Source: CAVQGZ01 sp963712175 (GTDB lineage Bacteria > Actinomycetota > Actinomycetes > Jiangellales > Jiangellaceae). From it: a stretch of DNA of 64,000 nt. The position numbers and the translations under genes were made by a program. The notes under the pieces are model-generated. The model saw nothing but the letters and a program-made list of their open reading frames with translations, had not been told where the DNA came from and ran no database searches. How positions within the stretch are numbered: the first letter of the stretch is position 1; each line of letters begins with the position of its first letter. The DNA lies in contig CAVQGZ010000010.1 in assembly GCA_963712175.1 (NCBI GenBank), positions 51,192-115,191 on the forward strand, written 5' to 3'. Shown in pieces: positions 8,108 to 15,935 of the stretch.

Positions 8108-8875
8108 ATGGACACCGGACTCGCCGGCAAGGTCGCCATCGTCACCGGAGCCTCGCGTGGGATCGGCGCAGCCACCGCACTCGCGCTGGTGCGAGAGGGT
8201 GCTGCCGTCGCCCTGACCAGTCGCAAGCAGGAGGCCCTGGACGAGGTGGCCCGCCAGATCCGGGCCGAGGTCCCGGACGCCCGCCTGCTGGCGAAGGCGG
8301 CTCACGCGGCCGACTCCGACGCCGCGGAGGCGGTCGTCGCGGCGACGCTGGAGCAGCTCGGTGGACTCGACGTCCTGGTCAACAACGCCGCGACCAGCCC
8401 CTACTTCGGCCCCATGGTCGAGCTCGACAAGGCGCGCGCCGACAAGACCGTCGACGTCAACATGTGGGGCCCGGTGATGTGGGCGCAGCAGGCGGTCAGG
8501 GCGGGCCTCGGCGACAACGGTGGCGCCATCGTCAGCATCGCCAGCATCGGAGGGCTCGCGACCGAGCCGGGCATCGGCTGGTACAACGCGACCAAGGCGG
8601 CGCTGATCCACCTGACCCGCCAGCTGGCCGTCGAGCTCGCTCCCGACATCCGGGTCAACGCCGTGGCCCCGGGCGTCGTGCGCACCCACCTGGCCAAGGC
8701 TCTGTGGGAGCCCTACGAGCAGCAGCTGTCGCAGGCCCTGCCGCTGGGACGCATCGGTGAGCCCGATGACATCGCCGACGCCGTGGTCTTCCTCGCCGGC
8801 ACGGCCTCCCGGTGGGTCACCGGGCAGACGCTCGTCGTCGACGGGGGCACCCTCGTGCGCCAGTCGATCGGCTGA
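8108..8875 (+). CDS. Short-chain dehydrogenase/reductase
   Basis: 255-residue classical SDR. It has the Rossmann motif TGASRGIG, NNAA, and the catalytic Ser in IVSIASIGG followed by YNATK (YxxxK). The C-terminal GRIGEPDDIADAVVFLAG...VTGQTLVVDGG is typical of 3-oxoacyl reductase-like enzymes, and TSRKQEAL suggests NADP preference. The next two genes are an APH-like kinase and an ACAD11-like dehydrogenase. That trio resembles LvaD-LvaA-LvaC of levulinate catabolism, so it may act on a 3- or 4-hydroxyacyl-CoA; this role is inferred from context only. Confidence 0.88.
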   Translation: MDTGLAGKVAIVTGASRGIGAATALALVREGAAVALTSRKQEALDEVARQIRAEVPDARLLAKAAHAADSDAAEAVVAATLEQLGGLDVLVNNAATSPYFGPMVELDKARADKTVDVNMWGPVMWAQQAVRAGLGDNGGAIVSIASIGGLATEPGIGWYNATKAALIHLTRQLAVELAPDIRVNAVAPGVVRTHLAKALWEPYEQQLSQALPLGRIGEPDDIADAVVFLAGTASRWVTGQTLVVDGGTLVRQSIG

Positions 8876-8885
8876 GGAGGCACCG

Positions 8886-9908
8886 GTGACGCAGACCACC
8901 TCCCCAGACAGCCCACCCGGCATCGACCTGGTCCGGATCCGTCGACACCTCGCCGCGGTGCTCGAGCGCGGGCCAGTCGGACCACTCACGGCCGGAGTCA
9001 TCGCCGGAGGCCGGTCGAACGTCACCTACCGGGTGACCGACCAGCACACGGTGTGGGTCGTGCGCCGACCACCGCTCGGCGGAGTACTGGCGACAGCCCA
9101 CGACGTCGCCCGCGAGGCCCGCGTCATGCAGGCCCTGGCCGACACGGACGTCCCGGTTCCCCCGGTGCTGCACCTGTGCGAGGACTCGGGCGTGATCGGT
9201 GCGCCCTTCGTCGTCATGGACTACGTGGACGGAGTCGTGCTGCGCACCCCGCAGGAGATGGCCGCGTACACCCCCGACCAGCTGCGGGGGGCCAGCGAGA
9301 TGCTGGTCGACACGCTGCTGGCGCTGCACGCTGTGGATCCCGACGCGGTGGGACTGTCCCGCTTCGGACGGCCCGAGGGCTTTCTCGAGCGCAACCTCAA
9401 GCGCTGGTCCACCCAGTGGGAGCAGAGTCGCACCCGGGACCTGCCCATCGTCGACCGCATCGCCGAGCGGCTGGCGCGCGACGTCCCGACGACGCAGCAG
9501 GTCTCGGTCGTCCACGGTGACTACCGGCTTGACAACGTCATGTACGCCCGCGACCTGGGTCGGGTGGCGGCCGTGGTCGACTGGGAGCTGTCGACCATCG
9601 GCGACCCGCTCGCCGACCTGGGCCTGCTCCTGACCTATACCGACGTCGCGGGCAAGGTGCTCGGCACCGGCTCGCCCGAGGGGTTGTTGGATGCCGCGCA
9701 GACCCTGGCGCGCTACGCCGAGGGCACCTCGCTCGACCTGTCGGGTATCGACTGGTACACCGCTTTCGGCGTGTTCAAGCTCGCGGTGATCCTGGAAGGT
9801 GTGCACGCCCGCTACCTCGCCGGCGCCACCGTCGGCGAGGGGTTCGCCACGATGGGGTCCTACGTCCCCGTGCTCGCCGAGCGAGCCGCGGCACTCTTGG
9901 AGGTCTGA
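8886..9908 (+). CDS. APH-like kinase, ACAD10/11 kinase type
   Basis: 340 residues of the aminoglycoside-phosphotransferase fold. It has GGRSNVTYRV (nucleotide loop), VREARVMQAL-like REARVMQAL, VVHGDYRLDNVM (catalytic Asp and Asn) and AVVDWELSTIGDPLADLG (metal-binding Asp). This pattern matches the kinase half of human ACAD10/ACAD11 and bacterial LvaA, which phosphorylate 4-hydroxyacyl-CoA, rather than antibiotic kinases. GTG start, 10 bp after the SDR with GGAGG before it. The neighbouring ACAD would eliminate the phosphate. Drug resistance is unlikely. Confidence 0.9.
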   Translation: MTQTTSPDSPPGIDLVRIRRHLAAVLERGPVGPLTAGVIAGGRSNVTYRVTDQHTVWVVRRPPLGGVLATAHDVAREARVMQALADTDVPVPPVLHLCEDSGVIGAPFVVMDYVDGVVLRTPQEMAAYTPDQLRGASEMLVDTLLALHAVDPDAVGLSRFGRPEGFLERNLKRWSTQWEQSRTRDLPIVDRIAERLARDVPTTQQVSVVHGDYRLDNVMYARDLGRVAAVVDWELSTIGDPLADLGLLLTYTDVAGKVLGTGSPEGLLDAAQTLARYAEGTSLDLSGIDWYTAFGVFKLAVILEGVHARYLAGATVGEGFATMGSYVPVLAERAAALLEV

Positions 9909-9912
9909 GGTC

Positions 9913-11145
9913 ATGGAGTTCACGCTGTCACCGCGAGCCGCCGAGCTGCAGGCGAGCGCGGTCTCGTTCCTGCACGAGCACGTGCTGCCCGCCGAGCACA
10001 GGTTTCACAACGAGGCCGCGCAGATGGACGCCGAGGATGCCTGGGGGACGCCGGCCGTCGTGGAGGAGCTCAAGGCCGCGGCCCGCCAGCGTGGGCTGTG
10101 GAACCTCTTCCTGCCCGACCCCGTTCACGGTCCGGGCGTCAGCGTGCTCGACTACGCGCCGACCGCAGAGGTCAGCGGCTGGTCCCCGTGGGTGATGCCC
10201 GAGGCCATGAACTGCTCCGCACCCGACACCGGCAACATGGAGCTGCTGGCCATGTTCGCCACGCCCGAGCAGTCGCAGCGATGGCTCGAACCCCTGCTGG
10301 ACGGGCGCATCCGCTCCTGCTTCTCGATGACCGAACCGGCCGTCGCCTCCTCCGATGCCCGCAACATCGCCGCGACCATCAGGACGGAGGGCGACGAGTA
10401 CGTCATCGACGGACGCAAGTGGTGGTCGACGGGCGGGATGTCGCCGGCCTGCGAGGTCGCGATCGTCATGGGGGTGACCGACCCGCAGGCGGATGCCTAC
10501 CGCCAGCAGTCGATGGTGCTCGTCCCGCTGGACACCCCCGGCGTCACGGTCGAGCGCTCGACCACCGTCTTCGGCTACACCGACCGTGCTCACGGCGGTC
10601 ACGCGGTCATCAGCTTCGACGGGGTGCGGGTGCCGACGAGCAGCATCCTTGGTGAGCAGGGCGGGGGTTTCGCCATGGCCCAGGCGCGGCTCGGTCCGGG
10701 ACGTGTCCACCACTGCATGCGCCTCATCGGGATGGCCGAACGCGCCCTCGACACCATGGTGCGCCGTGCCGGCGAACGGACGGCCTTCGGTCGGCCGCTG
10801 GCCGCCCAGGGGGTCGTGCGAGAGCAGATCTCGCGCAGCCGGCTGGCAATCGACCAGGCGCGCCTGCTGGTTCTGCGCACGGCATGGCAGATCGACACGG
10901 TGGGAGCGAAGGAGGCCGCTGCTGGGATCGCCGGCATCAAGGCAGTTGTGCCGGCGATGGCCTGCCAGGTGATCGACGACGCCATCCAGGTGCTGGGTGG
11001 GCTCGGAGTCAGCGACGACGAGTCGTTGGCGGCGCTGTACGCGGCGGCCCGGACGCTGCGGATCGCCGACGGGCCGGACGAGGTGCACCACCGCACCGTG
11101 GCGCGAGCCGAGCTGCGACGGGTGCTGGAGGCGCCGGCCCGGTAG
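9913..11145 (+). CDS. Acyl-CoA dehydrogenase, ACAD11-like
   Basis: 410-residue FAD flavoprotein. ACAD11-type signatures rather than generic fatty acid ones are seen: TGNMELLAMF, SMTEPAVASSDARNI, DGRKWWSTGG, FGYTDRAHGGHA, RLGPGRVHHCMRLIGMAERAL and RIADGPDEVHHR. In ACAD11 and LvaC this enzyme follows the kinase, removing phosphate from a 4-phosphoacyl-CoA and isomerising it to a 3-hydroxyacyl-CoA that enters beta-oxidation. It starts 4 bp after the kinase stop and is thus co-transcribed. Its substrate chain length cannot be told from sequence. Confidence 0.92.
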   Translation: MEFTLSPRAAELQASAVSFLHEHVLPAEHRFHNEAAQMDAEDAWGTPAVVEELKAAARQRGLWNLFLPDPVHGPGVSVLDYAPTAEVSGWSPWVMPEAMNCSAPDTGNMELLAMFATPEQSQRWLEPLLDGRIRSCFSMTEPAVASSDARNIAATIRTEGDEYVIDGRKWWSTGGMSPACEVAIVMGVTDPQADAYRQQSMVLVPLDTPGVTVERSTTVFGYTDRAHGGHAVISFDGVRVPTSSILGEQGGGFAMAQARLGPGRVHHCMRLIGMAERALDTMVRRAGERTAFGRPLAAQGVVREQISRSRLAIDQARLLVLRTAWQIDTVGAKEAAAGIAGIKAVVPAMACQVIDDAIQVLGGLGVSDDESLAALYAAARTLRIADGPDEVHHRTVARAELRRVLEAPAR

Positions 11146-11167
11146 GGCCGGGCCGGGCACAGCCGTC

Positions 11168-12145
11168 ATGGAGGAGCTGGCGACGACCGATCCCGAGCGC
11201 GCCGCCGACGCGCTGCGGGCCGGTCGGCTGGCGGTGCTGCCCACCGAGACCGTGTACGGGCTCGGTGCCCGAGCGGCTGATCCGGGGGCGGTCGCCCGGG
11301 TGTACGCAGTCAAGGGTCGCCCGGCCGACCACCCGCTGATCGTCCACCTGCCGACGGGGGCCGATCTTGTCGGCTGGGCCGTGGACGTCCCCGACTACGC
11401 CCGGCGGCTGGCGCAGACGTTCTGGCCCGGGCCGTTGACCCTCGTGCTGCGACGCGGCCCGCGAACCGGGCTGCACGTCACCGGCGGCACGGACACGGTC
11501 GGTCTCCGGGTCCCCGACCACTCGCTCACGCTGGAGGTGTTGCGGCAGCTGGGGGAGGGGGTCGCGGCACCGTCGGCGAACCTCTTCGGTCAGGTCAGCC
11601 CGACCACGGCCGGGCATGTGCTCGACGAGATCGGGCAGCGGCTCGTCCCCGGTCTCGACGTCGTGCTGGACGGTGGCCCCTCTCGGGTGGGCGTCGAGTC
11701 GACGATCGTCGACGCCACCGGCGCAGCGCCACGCCTGCTTCGACCCGGCGCCGTCACACCCGCACAGGTCGAGGCGACCGCCGGGGTCGCGGTGAGCCTC
11801 GAGCCGTCGCCGGTTCGGGCACCGGGAACCCTCGCCGCCCACTACGCCCCTAGGGCGCAGGTGCTGCTCGTGTCCTCCGACGTGGTCCAGGAGCACGACC
11901 CCTGGCAGGGCCGACCCACCCGAGGACTGCTCGCCCCGGCGCACGTCGCGACGCCGCCGGGCCTGGTGCGTCTGTCGGCTCCGGTCGACGAGGCTGCGTA
12001 TGCAGCAGTGCTCTACTCGGCGCTGCGCGAGGCCGACGCCCTGCGGCTGCGCAGCGTCATCGTCGTCCCCCCAGCGGGGCCAGGGCTGGCCGAGGCGATC
12101 CGTGACCGGCTCACCAGGGCTGCCCACGGATCGGGGGCGTCGTGA
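11168..12145 (+). CDS. Threonylcarbamoyl-AMP synthase (Sua5 type)
   Basis: Makes L-threonylcarbamoyl-AMP from Thr, bicarbonate and ATP for the t6A37 modification of ANN-decoding tRNAs. 325 residues: the YrdC/TsaC domain (about 1-200) with LPTETVYGLGARA, KGRPADHPLIVH, FWPGPLTLVL and APSANLFGQVSPT, plus the C-terminal Sua5 domain after an APGTLAAHYAPRA linker. This two-domain form differs from the short TsaC usually next to prmC in actinobacteria, so the genome may have a second TsaC. It ends 4 bp before a convergent gene. Confidence 0.93.
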   Translation: MEELATTDPERAADALRAGRLAVLPTETVYGLGARAADPGAVARVYAVKGRPADHPLIVHLPTGADLVGWAVDVPDYARRLAQTFWPGPLTLVLRRGPRTGLHVTGGTDTVGLRVPDHSLTLEVLRQLGEGVAAPSANLFGQVSPTTAGHVLDEIGQRLVPGLDVVLDGGPSRVGVESTIVDATGAAPRLLRPGAVTPAQVEATAGVAVSLEPSPVRAPGTLAAHYAPRAQVLLVSSDVVQEHDPWQGRPTRGLLAPAHVATPPGLVRLSAPVDEAAYAAVLYSALREADALRLRSVIVVPPAGPGLAEAIRDRLTRAAHGSGAS

Positions 12146-12149
12146 CGGA

Positions 12150-13217
12150 TCACCACGAGCCGATCCTGCGACGAGGACGGGGCTCGTCGCCGGCCTGCTG
12201 ACGCCGGGCAGCCAGCACCGGGTCGTCCTCGTTGGCCGTGGCCACGAACGCCGCCGTGGCCAGCACCACGACAGCCATGGCGAAGAACAGCAGCAGCATG
12301 GCGACGGGTGCCCCGAACGACAGGTACCGCGGGTTCGTGATCGTGAACGCCACGAAGTAGGTCGTCCCGAGCTGGATGACTTCGAGGGCCGTTCCACCGA
12401 GCAGGCTGCCCCGCCAGCGCCACTTGAGCGGCTGCACCCCACCCAGCCGGCTGATCACGGTGTTGATCACCAGGGTGTTGAGCGCGATGCTGACAGCGAT
12501 GCCCGCAGTGATCACGACGACGTCGGCCACGTCCCCGGTCACCCCGACGCTGGCGAGCAGCGGCCGGAACAGGCCGGCCGTAGCGGTGCTCCCGACGTAG
12601 GAGGCGGCGACGAGCGGAGCCAGCAGCAGCAGGTAGCCGAGAAACCGAGCGTTCTTGACAGCGAAGTTGCGCGGCTCGTACTGCACGCCGTAGATCAGGC
12701 GCACACCGTCGTCCAGGGCGCGCACGATGCTGACCGCGGAGTACAGAAGCACTGCGCCGCCGATGATCCCGACCGTGCTGCCGACCGACTGCAGCACCTC
12801 GGGGTCGATGCCCTCCGGGCCGACGAGGCCGGGGAGCGCCTGGTTGAGGACGTCGATCAGCAGCTGCTCGTACTGCGGGAGTCGTGCGGCGATCGAGAAG
12901 GCCAGGGCGAGTCCGGAGAGCAGACCGAAGAACGAGTAGAACGAGATGCCCTTGGCGGACAGGGTTCCGCGTCCGTCGCGGAAGCGCTCCCACCACCGCC
13001 AGGTCCAGGCAGCCGGGAGGGAGAGCGCCACCGCCCAGGCGATGATCGGTGGGTCCTCGTCCAGCGGGTCGAGGTCGCGACCGCTGATCGGATCCAGCGT
13101 CCGCGCTGTCGGCCCTGGGGGCAGTGGCGGCAGGACCGCCGGCTCGTCGGCCTCGGGACTCACCCGGCCAAGGGTCGCACGCGAGGGGGTCGCGTCCTCA
13201 GTCGGCCGCGACGGCAA
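12150..13217 (-). CDS. YihY/BrkB family membrane protein
   Basis: About 355 residues. A proline/acid-rich cytoplasmic N-terminus precedes about six membrane segments, starting with SAKGISFYSFFGLLSGLALAF (family signature near residues 87-107) and ending LLLFFAMAVVVLATAAF. The C-terminus is Arg-rich (RRQQAGDEPRPRRR). The family was once called RNase BN; that activity was misassigned and its function is unknown, possibly transport. ATG 13217 would overlap the upstream WS/DGAT gene by 20 bp; GTG 13163 (VSPEADEP) avoids this and may be the real start. Confidence 0.88.
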   Translation of the reverse strand: MPSRPTEDATPSRATLGRVSPEADEPAVLPPLPPGPTARTLDPISGRDLDPLDEDPPIIAWAVALSLPAAWTWRWWERFRDGRGTLSAKGISFYSFFGLLSGLALAFSIAARLPQYEQLLIDVLNQALPGLVGPEGIDPEVLQSVGSTVGIIGGAVLLYSAVSIVRALDDGVRLIYGVQYEPRNFAVKNARFLGYLLLLAPLVAASYVGSTATAGLFRPLLASVGVTGDVADVVVITAGIAVSIALNTLVINTVISRLGGVQPLKWRWRGSLLGGTALEVIQLGTTYFVAFTITNPRYLSFGAPVAMLLLFFAMAVVVLATAAFVATANEDDPVLAARRQQAGDEPRPRRRIGSW

Positions 13218-14601
13218 GAACCTCGTCCAACGCGGCCTTGAAGTCGGCGATCAGCTCCTCCGGCTCGGGGACTGCCCGCTCGTCGATGTTGACCGCGAAC
13301 TGCGCGCGACCGTTGTAGGTCATCATCGCCACGTTCACCGCCGAACCCCCGCGGGGCGCGAACGGCAGCAGTGCCTGAACCTCAGCCCCGGCGAAGTACA
13401 CCGCCATGGGCGGGCCCGGCAGGTTGGTGGCGGCGAAGTCCGTCCCCTTCATCAGACCGGCCGACAGCGTGGTCGACGCGGCGGTGGGCATGCGAACGAG
13501 CAGCCGGTAGACCTGGTCGCTGAGCATGAGCGCGGGCTCGGTTCGGGCCTGCTTGAGCACCGGGTGCAGCGCGCGCATGTGATCGAGTGGGTCGGCGACG
13601 TCCACGGGGACGATCACCCGTGCCGGGACCCAGCGGTTTCCGCCCTGCGTGTCGTCGGCACCGGTACGAAGGTTGATGGGCATGTTGACGCGCAGGCCAG
13701 GCACCGATCCACCGTGCTTGTCGTGGTAGCGGTTCAGCCCGCGTGTGACGACGGTCATGAACGCGTCGTTGATGGTGCCGCCACCGACCTTCGACGCCTT
13801 GCGGAGGTCGGCGAACGGGCAGTCGAAGAAGTCGAAGTAGCTCGACAGCGACCGCTCGGTCATGACCGGGCTCTCCGGGACCGACGCCGGTGCGAGAAGG
13901 CGGCCTGCGGACGCGGCGAAGGCGGCAGCCTCGCTCGCCGTGCCGACGGGGTCCTTGACCGTGCGGACGGCCAGACCACCCAGCCCGGTGACGGCCGACC
14001 GCGACGTCGTCGCTACGCGCTTGGCCTCGAAGGCCACCCCGCTGCTGAGGCGCTTGGACAGCCCCAGGACGTCTCCGGTCGGCGCTGCTGGCTTCTCGCC
14101 GAGGTCGGTGTCGGGGTCGCGCGCCAGGTCGAAGAGGGCAGCGGCCATCGCCAGGCCGCCCATCCCGTCGGTGATGCTGTGGTGGATCTTCACGATGAGC
14201 GCTGCCTGGCCCTTGGGCAGCCCCGTCATCAAGGTCATCTCCCACAGCGGCCGCTTGCGGTCGAAGTCCTGCTCGGCCATCCGCTGAGCCAGGTTGAGCG
14301 CAGGGCGCAGCGACCTGTCCTTGCGGGGAGCGGCGACCCAGCTCAGGTGGTAGGCGAGGTCGAAGTTGGGGTCGATCTCCCAGCGGGGCGGAACCATCGA
14401 CACGGGGTTCCCGACCACGCGTTGGCGAAACTTCGGGACGGCCAGGCTCATGCGCTCGATCCGGTCCCGGGCGGTGTCGATGTCCGGTGCCTTGTCCAGG
14501 ATCATCATGGCGACGATCACCGAGCGAAGAACCGGGTCCTCCTCGACATTCCACATCACCGCGTCGAACGCACCCATGCGCTGTTCCATCGTGGACGCCA
14601 T
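13198..14601 (-). CDS. Wax ester synthase/diacylglycerol acyltransferase
   Basis: 467 residues, WS/DGAT family (mycobacterial Tgs type). It esterifies acyl-CoA to diacylglycerol or fatty alcohol, forming storage lipid. The catalytic HHxxxDG motif is intact in KIHHSITDGMGG (about residue 135). Also seen are GGTINDAFMTVV, LRVNMPINLRT and the C-terminal TNLPGPPMAVYFAGA (PLWW/ND-type region). ATG 14601 has GGAGGG a few bases upstream. It overlaps or closely precedes the YihY gene. Suggests triacylglycerol or wax ester storage, common in soil actinobacteria. Confidence 0.93.
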   Translation of the reverse strand: MASTMEQRMGAFDAVMWNVEEDPVLRSVIVAMMILDKAPDIDTARDRIERMSLAVPKFRQRVVGNPVSMVPPRWEIDPNFDLAYHLSWVAAPRKDRSLRPALNLAQRMAEQDFDRKRPLWEMTLMTGLPKGQAALIVKIHHSITDGMGGLAMAAALFDLARDPDTDLGEKPAAPTGDVLGLSKRLSSGVAFEAKRVATTSRSAVTGLGGLAVRTVKDPVGTASEAAAFAASAGRLLAPASVPESPVMTERSLSSYFDFFDCPFADLRKASKVGGGTINDAFMTVVTRGLNRYHDKHGGSVPGLRVNMPINLRTGADDTQGGNRWVPARVIVPVDVADPLDHMRALHPVLKQARTEPALMLSDQVYRLLVRMPTAASTTLSAGLMKGTDFAATNLPGPPMAVYFAGAEVQALLPFAPRGGSAVNVAMMTYNGRAQFAVNIDERAVPEPEELIADFKAALDEVLAVAAD

Positions 14602-14704
14602 CGTCCCTCCTCAGTGTTGGAGCCGTGCTGCGAACCGTAGTGCGACGGGGGGCGTTTGTCGGGGCGGATGCCGAGGAACGCACGCCTACACTGCTCTCGC
14701 GCCT

Positions 14705-14777
14705 GCCCCCGTAGCTCAGGGGATAGAGCAGCGGTTTCCTAAACCGCGAGTCGCAGGTTCGAATCCTGCCGGGGGCG
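14705..14777 (+). tRNA. tRNA-Arg(CCT)
   Basis: 73-nt cloverleaf. Acceptor GCCCCCG/CGGGGGC, anticodon loop TTCCTAA giving CCT (reads AGG), T-loop TTCGAAT, discriminator G. No encoded CCA. Confidence 0.95.
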
Positions 14778-14862
14778 CTGTGTGCCGGGGGTGGGGTCAG
14801 CGTTCCGGCACGCTCCTTGCAGCGAGTCACCCGAGTAGCCGACACCGCCCGTGATGCCGGGC

Positions 14863-14868
14863 TAGCGT
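14863..14868 (+). promoter_or_regulatory. -10 element, leaderless PfkB kinase
   Basis: TAGCGT, seven bases, then GTG of the PfkB kinase. No ribosome binding site is visible. Confidence 0.5.
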
Positions 14869-14875
14869 TCTGGCT

Positions 14876-15835
14876 GTGCTGACCGTCGCCACGATCACGA
14901 TGTCACCCAGCGTCGACTACACCTTGACCCTTGACCGGTTGATCCCGGAGGAGAAGCTGAGGGCGCGCGTCGAGGCCACCGAGCCCGGCGGGGGCGGCGT
15001 CCAGGTCGCCCGAGCCCTGCGCAAGCTCGACGAGGCGGTGGAGGCCATCGTCGCCCTCGGGGGCAACACCGGGACGACTCTGGAGAGCCTGCTGGAGAGG
15101 GAGGGCGTGCCGGTCCACCCCATCCGGGTCGAGGCCAACACTCGCCCGAGCCTGACGGTCTTCGTCAAGGACCAGGCGGTGAACTTCCGGATCGTCGGCG
15201 AGTCGGGCACGCAGAAGGAGAGCGAGTGGCGACAGGTACTCGACCGGCTGTCGGAGTTCGACTCCCTGCCTCCCTACATCGTGCTGTCGGGTTCCTTCCC
15301 GCCTGGTGTGCCGGACAGCCTGGTGGGCGAGATCGCCGCGCTGTGCCGTGAGCGTCGCTCCCGGCTCGTGTTCGACGGGTCCGGTGAAGCCCTGCGCATT
15401 GCCGTCGACTCCAAGGTCGACCTGGTCAAGCCCAGCAAGGAGGAGCTCGCTGACCTCGTGGGCGAGGATGGCTACGACCCCGACTTCGACTACCGCGCCG
15501 CAGCGCGTCGCATCGTCGACTCGGGTGTCCCGAGGCTGGTCGTCTCGCTCGGCGGAGCGGGCACCTACGTCCTGTCCGAACGAGGGGACGAGGCGCGGAT
15601 GCGCCCGCCCAAGGTCACGGTGGCCAGCACGGTGGCGGCCGGTGACTCCACCGTTGCCGGGCTCGTCGCGGGACTCACGAGGGGCCTGCCCCTGATCGAT
15701 GCCGTACGGCTCGGCACAGCCTGTGGGACGGGGACCTGCCTGCACCGCGGCTCGCAGCTGTTCACCCACGAGGACATCACCAGGATCCTCCCGCAGATCG
15801 AGGTCGACCGGATCAGCGAAGCCGTTCCGCGCTGA
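14876..15835 (+). CDS. PfkB-family sugar kinase (phosphofructokinase-like)
   Basis: 319-residue ribokinase-fold kinase of the 1-phosphofructokinase/Pfk-2/LacC branch. It starts TVATITMSPSVDYTL, has EPGGGGVQVARAL (substrate lid), KPSKEELADLVG and the catalytic anion-hole motif VAAGDSTVAGLVAGL with the base Asp. The branch phosphorylates fructose-1-P, fructose-6-P or tagatose-6-P; without a PTS gene nearby, a 6-phosphofructokinase-2 role is as likely as FruK. GTG start directly behind a -10. Flanked by tRNA-Arg and the helicase-like gene. Confidence 0.85.
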   Translation: MLTVATITMSPSVDYTLTLDRLIPEEKLRARVEATEPGGGGVQVARALRKLDEAVEAIVALGGNTGTTLESLLEREGVPVHPIRVEANTRPSLTVFVKDQAVNFRIVGESGTQKESEWRQVLDRLSEFDSLPPYIVLSGSFPPGVPDSLVGEIAALCRERRSRLVFDGSGEALRIAVDSKVDLVKPSKEELADLVGEDGYDPDFDYRAAARRIVDSGVPRLVVSLGGAGTYVLSERGDEARMRPPKVTVASTVAAGDSTVAGLVAGLTRGLPLIDAVRLGTACGTGTCLHRGSQLFTHEDITRILPQIEVDRISEAVPR

Positions 15836-15935
15836 CCTCCGGTCGGCGCCCCACTAGGCTCTGCGGCGGTTCTGCCGGCACTCATCCGGCGTGGGCGCGG
15901 GCGCAGCAGACGGGCGAGAGGGTGCGACGAGGGTC

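Noticed and set aside
8886..9908. Aminoglycoside-resistance phosphotransferase
   Set aside because: Motifs fit the ACAD10/11-type kinase, and the neighbours are an SDR and an acyl-CoA dehydrogenase.
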